64,000 nucleotides of DNA, taken from assembly GCA_021030915.1 (NCBI GenBank), contig JAGEMR010000015.1:310001-374000 (forward strand). The letters run 5' to 3'. Both the position numbers and the translations under genes were made by a program. The notes beneath the pieces were generated by a model. It was not told where the DNA came from. It worked only from the letters and a program-made list of their open reading frames with translations, and searched no databases. The DNA comes from Astrothelium macrocarpum (taxonomy: Eukaryota > Ascomycota > Dothideomycetes > Trypetheliales > Trypetheliaceae). Shown here one piece after another: positions 55,539 through 64,000 of the stretch (positions within the stretch are counted from its first letter, which is position 1; every line of letters starts with the position of its first letter).

Positions 55539-58500
55539 TTACAGCTGTAATCTCCACGTCACTACCTCAAATGCCCGAACCTCAATATCGATCCCCTCGT
55601 CATTCATCTCCTCTTCCTTCTCATCATCTTCCAACAGGTTCGTCCTCCACACCTTCTTCACCGGCAATCTACCCCAGTTCAATGTCCCCCTCGTCCACGC
55701 CCCTAATGCATCATATACCCTCACCACCACACTCTGTCCCTCCCTAACCGGCAATCCCTCCCGCCGGCTCACATCCCCATCGTCCTCCCCCCTCTTCACC
55801 CAATCCAGTACCAACCCGCCATTTCGACTATCGACGCTCAAACTCCCCAACAGCGCTGCAACCCTCTCCTCTTCCTCCTCTGAGCCCCCAAACTGCTCCA
55901 CCCTCACAGGGTAATTGAATTCGAACCCAGCTCGCACGCTCTCCAGCCCCACGGGTCCCGTGTGCGGCAGCAGTCCCCACTTCATCGTATGTCTCCCCAT
56001 ATCAGCGTGTGCATCGGGTGCCTTCGGCGCACGCAGCAGACTCAATCGCATTGTGCTTCCCTGCGTCGCGAAGCCGTACTTGCTATCATTTAGCACGGTG
56101 AGACCGTATCCGGCATCGCTGAGGTCGGCGAAGCGGTGACAGCAGACTTCGAATTTGGCCGCGTCCCAAGTTGTGTTGTAGTGGGTGGGGCGACGGACAA
56201 GGCCGTATTGGGTTTCGTAGGTGGCTTCGGTCGAGTGGATGGTGGTTGGGAATTCGACCTTGAGGAACTTCATGGTTTCATGCCACTCGACTTCGGCACT
56301 GATGGTGATGAGCCCATTGATAAGCGAAGAGGGTGTCGAGGCGGAGACGACGTCATCGAGGGAGATGACGGTGCGGATCCAGCTGTGCTCGCTGATTTTA
56401 GTTTCGGTGGCGACAGAGACACGTTCTGGACCAGCATCGACGATTTTGCTTTTGCCACCATGGAGCTCGGTGCGTGAGCGAAGGTGGTAGATTTCAACAT
56501 CCCAGGCTTGCCAGTAGAGTGGCTTGTCGTCGTAGAGGACGAGTTGGTTGGCTCTGGCTCCATTGGGCACGAGTTCACGCCTTTCGGAGATATCATAAAG
56601 GGAAGTGATGGCACCGGCTGAGACTTGAACGCGATAACGTGCGTTGGAGAGAATGAATGTGTCGGGGTCGATTTCGCTAATAGCGGCGGAGCTCTTTTCT
56701 GGAGGTACAGAGGTTGGGATAGACTTGAGTGCTGACATGCCACTGCGGCATTCGATTCTTCTGCTAGGTTTTAGATTTGTCGTGCAAGAACCAGAAAAAT
56801 CGGCTGAATAGCGCATCCACGGGAGGGTGTTCAATACGGCCAAAAAACCCTGAGTGCTGGTTGGATCTATAAAACCCAGGGCACTCAAGGCTTTCTTGAG
56901 CAGCTTCTCGCCCGTTTCGAAGACCTGAGCGTACAACTAAACTCATTAATTAATACTTCCGTCAAGATCATGAACGAGATAGCAAAGCTTACCTTGTCAG
57001 AGTCATCATAACACATTTCGATCGCACTGCCTGGCAAGCAGTCGTGAAATTGACATAACAGTACAGCTTCCCACATATCATCCAAATCCTTCTTTGGGTA
57101 ACGATACTTTGACTTGGCACCAATCACAGTATTCTGGATGGTTGCCAGGGTCGCATAATGTTCAATGTCATGAAGCAAGATTTCTGCCTTTCGGTTGTTC
57201 CGCTTGTTGTTTGCTTGCGTAGTATAGGTTCCACGATGTAGTTCGAAATAGAGCTCACCGTACCACGTCACAAATTCTGTTCCATTTTTTGCCTTCTTCT
57301 CTAGTCTTGCAAAGAAGTCGTCGACAGAATCACCCATTTTTACGCGTGGCAAGAGACCGACCTCATCACTCATTCCACGACACCGTCTGAGTTTTTCAAT
57401 GTGTTCCCATGTAGGGCCACCTCCACCATCTCCCTTGCCAAAGACTAGCAGAGATGTTGCGTCTTGATCCATTGACTTGTGCTGAGTAAGACTACGCCTG
57501 ACGTCGCCAAAGTGTGCTTCAGCGGTATAGGTATTATCTGGGGCCATGTGACAAATAACCTGACTACCGTCTAGAGCAACCCAGTTGAACGTTGTATGAG
57601 GAAAGTTGTTGATGTTGTTCCAACTTAATTTCTGGGTAAAGAATCTGGTCATGCCGGCAAGACGACAGAGTTGAGGAAGTTGGGTAGAGTACCCAAACGT
57701 GTCAGGAAGCCAAAAGGTCTTGCACCTTTCACCAAAACGGCTTTCAAAGTAACGTTGTCCGTATAAGAATTGACGTGTAAGAGATTCACCACTTGGCATA
57801 TTTGTGTCGTGCTCGACCCAACTACCTCCGATGGGCTGGAACTTGCCCAATTTGATTTTTTCCTTTACTCGGTCATAAACGGAGGGGTAAAGTTGTTCGA
57901 GCCACTTGTACTGCTGAGCCTGAGAACAGCAGAAACGATGTTCGGGATATCGATCCATGAGATCGCATTGGTTAGACCAAGATCGGGCAATCTTGCGTTT
58001 GGTCTCTGCCCATGGCCACAGCCAGCACGTATCAATATGACAATGACCAATTGCAAATACAATCGATTCGTAATCGGATTGATAGACTTTGCTGGAATCG
58101 ACCTTGGTTCCAATGTACTTTTGAGCAAGCTTACGGCCCTCAATAATGGCCTTCTGGCTGCCATTTCCTTCAATAAATACGTCCATGATGGAATTGCAGA
58201 CTTGCAATGCCTCATGTTCTTCCCAAGAGTCCTCAGGAAACTCTCTTGCTGCATCTCCGATGATCCAGAAATCGATATAGAGGGCTCGAGCTTCCAAGTT
58301 TACACTCACGATATCTGCAGTCTGAAGTGCAAAGTATTTGTCGGGGCTTGGCGGTTGGATGCTATCTCCACCTGGAGCATTGCCGAACATGCCATTACAT
58401 GCCATCTCAACATAAAATACATGCTCTTTGCCATCCCGCCATTCCCGAGGCAAGATCCACTCAACTCGCTCTCCACCACCAGTCAAACCGTGTACAGGCG

Positions 58501-58990
58501 TGCCATCTTCAAGCCAGATGAGACCTTCATTGTTGGCGTCCCAGTGAAACTCAAGATGTTCATCAGATTTAAGGGATGAAGGAATGGTGAGCTGGATGCG
58601 AAACCAGTGTGTCGACCAAGAGGGACCAAAGTTATCCCCAATACTTGCCGGGGAGAATTCATGTGAGGTGGCTTCTTCAAAGGTTGGGCGCTCCAGATGT
58701 GGAGGAGAGTAGACGGATAGTTTTACGTGATCAGAGTCGTGAATGCGAGCATTGTAGAATTTTCTAAGCGGAAGTCAGTGGCGGGCCAATCGGGCACATG
58801 TTTGAGAAATGCCAGAGCTGTGGATGGCAACTTACGCCCGTAGCGACTGCTGTTTGTACTGTCCGTTGTCGGTGAACTGTCGTAGACGGTCACGGTAGAT
58901 GGAATGAATTTGCTTAGCCACGGGTCGTTGTGCAAGCTTTGGGTAGTTGGAGCGCAAAGTAGACACACTCGTCTGCAGCTCGCCTCCCAT
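55539..58990 (-). CDS. AMS1: Vacuolar-type alpha-mannosidase, GH38
   Basis: Three exons (58836-58990, 56993-58763, 55539-56936) join to 1108 codons (1107 aa). The N-terminal part has PSWSTHWFRIQLTIPSSL and EFHWDANNEGLIWLEDG, typical of Ams1. The GH38 catalytic domain shows GHCHIDTCWLWPWAETKRK (zinc-binding His and Asp), IGGSWVEHDTNMPSGESL, and the nucleophile aspartate in TFWLPDTFGYS. Further on: GELYFELHRGTYTTQ and LLCQFHDCLPGSAI. The C-terminal half is the beta-sandwich region. Ams1 degrades free cytosolic or vacuolar oligomannosides and reaches the vacuole by selective autophagy in yeast. No signal peptide, as expected. Introns are 72 and 56 bp. Length equals the yeast enzyme (about 1080 aa). 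It is divergent from the alpha-amylase gene. Confidence 0.95.
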
Positions 58991-59185
58991 GATGCACAAA
59001 ATTGGTAAGGATAAGAGGCAATGAAGGTTGAAGCTAGAGATGAGAGGTCACCAGGTGTTGGTGTACCTGACGCCGGCGAACAGGGATGATGAAGCAGCAT
59101 ATGTACCTAAAGCTTCCCCGCAATGTCCCTGCATCCGCGCATCTCAACATCTCCATGTTATAACCAATAGCTAAAGATCAAAACA
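58991..59185. promoter_or_regulatory. Short divergent promoter AMS1 / alpha-amylase
   Basis: Only 195 bp separate the two start codons. Read directly: a CCAAT word at 59164-59168 close to the amylase start, and ccccgc at 59116-59121, whose reverse complement fits the SYGGRG consensus of the carbon catabolite repressor CreA. Both words are short and could be chance. Shared carbon-source control is inference. Confidence 0.45.
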
Positions 59186-60981
59186 ATGCCAGAAAATCCT
59201 ACTCTTTTTCAAGCTTTTGAATGGAATGTGCCAGCCGACCAGCAACATTGGCAACGCCTCCGCCACATCCTTCCACAATTAAAAGCAATCGGGATTGATA
59301 ATGTTTGGCTCCCCCCGGCCTGCAAAGGCAACAATTTTAAAGGCAATGGCTACGACATATATGATTTGTACGACCTTGGAGAATTCAACCAAAAGGGCAG
59401 TCAAAGCACAAAATGGGGCTCGAAAGAAGATCTTCTAGCCCTTGCAGTCGAAGCACAAAATATCGGAATTGGTCTTTATTTTGATGCTGTACTCAATCAT
59501 CGTTGTGGCGGCGACGAACCGGAGAAGGTGAAGGTTGTCGAAGTTGATGACAGAGGTACCAAATGAGTCCAGCTTGTTGTTTTCAAGCTGGTGGTGACTA
59601 TAGGCTGATGCCAGAGATGTGCAAGTTAAGATCGCAGGAAGAACATCACAAAACCACACGAAATCGAAGCATGGCTCAAGTTTTATTTCCCAGGCCGGCA
59701 GGATAAATACAGTAACTTCAAGTACAGTTGGCGCCAGTTCAATGCCACAGATTACGATAACCGAACAGGAAAGAAAGCAATCTTCAAGATTGTTGCTGAG
59801 GGCAAAGACTGGCAAAAAGATGTGGACAAAACCTCGAATGGAAATTACGATTACCTCTTACTGAATAATCTCGACTATAGCAATCAAGCATTGCGAGGAG
59901 AGGTGCAGAGATGGGGCCAGTGGATAGTTCGCGAACTCGGTCTTGCTGGATTTCGCTTGGATGCTGTCAAACACATTTCTCAAAATTTCATCAACGAGTG
60001 GATGACTGCCGTCAATACGCGCTCAGACGAGAAGTACTTCTTCGTTGGCGAACACTGGACGGATAATGTGAAGACTTTGGTACGATGGTTGGCCTCTGCA
60101 CCTCCCAACTTTCATCTTTTCGATGCTCCTCTACTGTACAATCTGGCCAGGACATCATGGGCCAAAGATCCGGATTTGAGACAGGTGTTTCAAGATACTC
60201 TCGTAAAGCTACGGCCGGGCAATGCTGTAACACTTGTTATGAACCACGATACCCAGTAAGTCACAATTCCATGATCATGATGTCATGTTTTAGATTCTCC
60301 CGAACTCATGTCGCATGAAGGCGCGGTCAGACAATGGAGACGCCAATAAAACCTACGTTTATGGCATTAGCGTATGCGCTCATTCTTTTACGTCAAGATG
60401 GATATCCTTGTGTATTTTATGGGGATTTGTATGGACTCTGCGATCCGCATCCTAGTCCGCCGACGTGCTGGGGAAAGCTTCCAGATCTCGTCCTTGCCCG
60501 AAAGCTGTATGCATACGGCACACAACAGGACTATTTTGAGAGAAAAGACTGCATTGGATGGGTTCGCAATGGTTCCTCGGAAGACCCGAGGAAATCCGGT
60601 CTTGCAGTGGTAATGAGTTGGCGAAGAGAGAAGGTTTCAAGATCATCACGGCCCAGTGCGTTGGACAGAATACGGCAAGCGTTCCAAAAACCCAAAATCG
60701 AAGAGTCTTCAGCAGAAGATTCTTCTCTTTCGGATAGCGTAGCGTCTCAACAGCCAAAGTCTCCTTCTCCACGAATCCGGATGAACGTAGGTCGTGAGCA
60801 TGCTGGTCAGGTTTGGCGAGACCTGCTTGGATGGGAATGGGCAGATGTCACCATTGACTCGGAGGGATTTGGAGTTTTTCCCTGCCAGCCAAATTCTTTG
60901 GCTGTCTTCACTGCTGTAGATGCGGAAGGCAGAGGTAGATTTCCAGTCCAGTTCGATTGTAATATTTATGACAAAGCCTAG
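59186..60981 (+). CDS. Intracellular-type alpha-amylase, GH13
   Basis: Three exons (59186-59555, 59631-60255, 60321-60981) join to 552 codons (551 aa). There is no signal peptide: MPENPTLFQAFEWNVPADQQ begins directly with the barrel. GH13 region I is DAVLNHRCGGD, region II GFRLDAVKH with the nucleophile Asp, region III FVGEHWTD with the acid/base Glu, and region IV MNHDTQ. This matches bacterial-like fungal intracellular amylases that cleave alpha-1,4-glucans such as glycogen or maltooligosaccharides. Introns are 75 and 65 bp; the second joins HDTQ to RGQTMETP. A Ser/Pro-rich insert of about 50 residues (SRSSRPSALDRIRQAF to QPKSPSPRIR, 60630-60783) interrupts the C-terminal beta domain. Confidence 0.92.
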
Positions 60982-61263
60982 AGTGAATTAGGCTGAGGTG
61001 CATAAGCCCCAGTTCTTCTTTGGCAAATGACATCTCGTGATCGGCGCACGCGTGATGTTCTTAAACAAAGACCGAATGCGTCTGACTCAGTAATAAGTTC
61101 TCACCGGTCAATATTGGCAAGGTCATTAACTCAGTGACCTGCAAATGTTTTGAAGAGTCAACGTGCGGCTGAAGACTCGACTTTAAACCGCGTTCCCGTC
61201 CCGCGACTGTTTTCTTGGCAAAACAAAGGAGACCCCTGTATTGCTGCACCTAACGAGCGAACC

Positions 61264-63083
61264 ATGTCGGACGAGGACAGTTACTATCAAAGTCGCAATC
61301 GCTCTCGAAGCCGAGAAAGAAGGCGGCATTATCCAAAACGGCGATCGCATCATTATCACTATGAGCATGGCAGTCCCATTGAGATTCGAGTTGGCAGTCG
61401 CCGCTCACCAAATCGCTATCTTGAAATGCGTGCTACGGGGCCCCGCGACGTACCCAGATTTGAAGCAATGATTGATCAGACGAGGAGGTTGAATCCGAAT
61501 GATCCTATACTTTTGTTAGTCTAGCTTTCGATCTACGAACTTTGTATCAACTTACTGATATTGAGTAGGGCTATCAATGGATATGCAAGCTGGCTAGAAG
61601 ACCTTATATGCTCATGCTTTGCTTATGATGGATCGGATCAGGAACGCCAAGAACTGACCAAAGCAATCTATCAAACCGACCAGCTCTGGTTTCCAGAACG
61701 ATGTAGTAAAATCGAAAAGTATGCACCTTGGACCTTCATTGTTGATGAGATGAACCTACCCGACGTCTTTTACTGGACTTTCGATGAGGTACCTCCTGAG
61801 TCGGTACATTTATCAGCAAGTAAGTTCTCATCATTACCATATTACTTTGTGATGTGTAATGCTATTCGTATACAAGAATCGAGGGATTCGTAGAGATTTC
61901 AATTATACGAGGAATTCAGTTGTGTCTGCTAGCCCCAATGATCATTCCCGTACATATAGCTGCTTGCTTTGATTCTGCACTCTGTTTGGTCGGGCTCGTC
62001 CAGACTAGCAAGCTGATTCTCGAGTTATCTGACGAAGCTTAATAGTAAATTCCTATCGTTTACGGATTGGATTATGGACGTGCCGAGAAGGTGCATATCT
62101 CCATAATGCTAGAGTACCTGTGACTATGCTGTTTACCCAACCCACTCGTGTCCAAGAGAATATTGTCAAAAACCTTGCCTTTAAAAAACTTTACGAAGAC
62201 GAAAACTACGGTACCCAGGGTACTATTGAGGAAGCCGTGACTTGGTCTTTCTTACGTTTGTTTACCATGCTTACCGATTGGCACAATATCATCAAGGAAG
62301 CTGAGAAGCGCTTACAGGCGGCTGTAAGTAATGGCCATCGCAAAAATGTCCAAATGACAAAAAAGTTGCTAAGATAGGATCCAGAGTTTCGATTCGGAGG
62401 GCAATCATTTTCCTGTCAAATATCGGACCCGAACCATGCACAGAGAAGTCGACCGAATCTATGACTTAATGTCCTATCTCAGTTTCCATTCTCGCTCCTT
62501 TCAGAAGCTCAGCAAACTCAAGGGAGATGCCAAAAAAGACACATCCAAGGGCGAAGAAGAGGACCCGGTTTGGGCGGATGTAGACGACGCGCTCGAAGAC
62601 CTTGGTCAGGCCAAGGACCAACTCGATGGCCTAAAAGACCGCTTCAACAACCTCATCGAACTCGAGTTCAATATTGCCAACGCAACGCAATCAGAGAATT
62701 CGCAGTTCCTCTCCGTTATTGCCACCCTTTTCCTGCCTGTTTCATATCTGGCGTCTATCTGGGGCATCACTACTATCACATTTACCCCGCTTGAGTATGT
62801 CTACGTTGCTGTTCCAGTCTTTCTGATCAGTATTGTGTTCACAATCTTCTTTACATGGGCGGTCATGCGTTTTCAGAAGCTGTACTACAAATCGCGTAAA
62901 GAACGACCAAACATCCAGCCCGGCGAGTTTACAATGCTGGGCGAGGAGATTCCAAACACAGCGGTCCCAACAGATGTTTCGCGAAGTAAGACGAAAGGCA
63001 GATTTGAGGGCGAGAAACAGATACTACAACCCGCGGGTACAAGGAATCGATCAAGGAGTCGGTCTCAAAGACGGTCGAGGTAG
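61264..63083 (+). CDS. CorA-like Mg2+ transporter-domain membrane protein
   Basis: Supported exons: 61264-61514, 61569-61819, a middle part ending at 62323, and 62385-63083. The N-terminus is Arg/Ser/His-rich (SRNRSRSRERRRHYPKRR). Then come SWLEDLICSCFAYDG and DQLWFPERCSKIEKYAPW, MLFTQPTRVQENIVKNL and EEAVTWSFLRLFTML. The final exon has SRTRTM-like KYRTRTMHREVDRIYDL, a coiled segment, and two C-terminal membrane helices: SVIATLFLPVSYLASIWG and YVAVPVFLISIVFTIFFTWAVM. This is the topology of fungal CorA-like proteins. The GMN selectivity motif of true CorA is not present; WGIT stands there. The first intron joins ILL to AINGYASW. Exon limits between 61820 and about 62046 are unresolved. The tail is Arg/Ser-rich. 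Confidence 0.75.
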
Positions 63084-63362
63084 CGAGTTGTCTCGCTGCC
63101 CGGATCCTTTGCAGTGTATTTTTAAGTATCTAATCGTCAATTTGGAGCTAAAGACATTGGCCATGTATGCTCTCTGATGTATTTAGCCCGAAATGGAACA
63201 TTTAGGTTCACGTTACAAATGCCTTTATACCTGGATTTGTACACACCTAAAAGATTTATTTGTTCATACTCCACAGAAACATTCTATGCAAAGAAATCAT
63301 GTACCAGCAAACACAACCCCAGGGAACAGGATTGTCCGTCTTCGGGCCTATCACGATTCCAT

Positions 63363-64000
63363 CTACTTGATCCGGTCCAAGCGCGCACGATTGAAAGCAA
63401 TCTGGTCATCCACCGTATCGGTCTACACAAAATCAATCAGCCTCCAATCCACCACCAGAAACAGTGCCAGGAAGAACAACTCACCTTGCCAGTAATCCGA
63501 TCAATATGCTTATTCTGCTCATCCACCTCCCTCCCCATCGCGCGACCCAACTGCCCCAGCCGGCCCGCCGCGCCCTGCAACAAGTCCAAATTACCATCAA
63601 TCTCATTCTCGAGCTCGTCATCTTCGCTGTCTGCCTCAAACTGGTACTTGCTGCGCTCGGCCAGGTTCGCCTTGTTCCCGCCGCCGGCGATGGGGTTGCC
63701 GTTCATGTCGCGCGTGTACTCGGCTTGGCGCTGTTGCGAGCGGAAGGCCTCGCGCCGGGTGGCTTCGCGCTGCTCGCGCTCTGAATAGTGCTTGTCCATG
63801 ATGGCTTGGTCGCGGGCTTCGCGGCGTTTGCCGGCCGTGAAGGGGTTGGAGACGTGCATGCTGAGAGGTGTCAGTGTTTGTGTAGGAAGATGAAACAAGG
63901 GTGAACGGATGGGATATTTCAGGGTATTTGATTTTGTTGTAGGGATTGTAGTGTTCAAACGCAATGTCCTGGTATGGCTGGTGTGCGATCCTCTGTGATG
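63363..64000 (-). CDS. SEC9: SEC9, t-SNARE of the SNAP-25 family (3' part, cut by the window edge)
   Basis: Two 3'-terminal exons are clear (63485-63860 and 63363-63422), and the gene continues beyond the right edge. The visible part starts MHVSNPFTAGKRREARDQ, continues REQREATRREAFRS and LAERSKYQFEADSEDDELE, and contains the C-terminal SNARE helix (LDLLQGAAGRLGQLGRAMGR, then EVDEQNKHIDRITGK). The 62 bp intron leads to TDTVDDQIAFNRARLDRIK and stop. Sec9 pairs with Sso and Snc at the plasma membrane to fuse secretory vesicles. The zero-layer glutamine is in EVDEQNKHIDRI. Sequence 63861-64000 ends in a good acceptor (ctctcag) and looks like intron, though part of it might be an upstream exon. 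Confidence 0.92.

Noticed and set aside
63864..64000. Upstream SEC9 exon reading QDIAFEHYNPYNKIKYPE on the minus strand
   Set aside because: It is open to the edge but has no similarity to Sec9, and a branch-like and pyrimidine-rich acceptor region follows. Intron is more likely.
1..64000. tRNA, rRNA, CRISPR array, transposon or biosynthetic cluster
   Set aside because: I looked by eye for tRNA B-box words, regular spaced repeats, transposase motifs and terminal repeats and found none. The gene content is mixed housekeeping.

Overview
The window is nuclear DNA of a filamentous ascomycete (Pezizomycotina). I lean to a Dothideomycete-like fungus, but that is inference. The evidence is compact multi-exon genes with mostly 50-110 bp GT-AG introns, fungal-only families (a DUF2406 protein, a GRGGAGN-motif DUF3602 protein, a SAT4/Pth11-type rhodopsin-domain membrane protein, a 2EXR/F-box-like protein), and fungal versions of core genes (VMA21, FUN30, MDM38, AMS1, SEC9). 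About 27 protein-coding genes are supported. I found no rRNA, tRNA, CRISPR array, transposase or integrase, and no sign of a biosynthetic cluster. The layout is ordinary, gene-dense euchromatin.

Left part (1-20 kb): an edge fragment (-), an acylpyruvase-type FAH protein (+), calnexin (-), a DUF2406 protein (-), VMA21 (-) divergent from the FUN30 remodeler (+), a dipeptidyl-peptidase V-like S9 peptidase (+), a glycine-rich low-complexity protein (+), a SnoaL-like protein (-) and a DUF3602 protein (-). Middle (20-34 kb): mitochondrial phosphate carrier (-) divergent from a CBS-domain protein (+), PTC7-like PP2C phosphatase (-), secreted arylsulfotransferase-like protein (-), a gene-poor 2 kb stretch, a rhodopsin-like membrane protein (+), mitochondrial-type adenylate kinase (-) divergent from MDM38/LETM1 (+). 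Centre (34.7-44.2 kb): one giant gene for a ~3118-residue coiled-coil and low-complexity repeat protein. Right part (44.5-64 kb): NOP14 (-), cytosolic MetRS (-), OST2/DAD1 (+), ARO8-type aminotransferase (-), 2EXR/F-box-like protein (+), vacuolar-type alpha-mannosidase AMS1 (-) divergent from an intracellular GH13 alpha-amylase (+), a CorA-like membrane protein (+) and the 3' part of SEC9 (-), which runs off the right edge.

Most genes are unrelated housekeeping functions: ER folding and glycosylation, V-ATPase assembly, mitochondrial transport and phosphotransfer, translation, ribosome biogenesis, chromatin, secretion. The one pairing with an obvious shared theme is AMS1 with the alpha-amylase, both intracellular glycan hydrolases on a 195 bp shared promoter. 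The most unusual object is the giant protein: a near-N-terminal CPEC motif inside coiled coil, a very long E/P/S/T region, and a C-terminal array with exactly 183-bp units. Two introns (VMA21, OST2) appear to use GC-AG splice sites, and several micro-exons and one in-frame intron would mislead automatic gene calling. Exon coordinates come from reading splice sites against family expectation; where the total coding length came out divisible by three I treat the model as solid.
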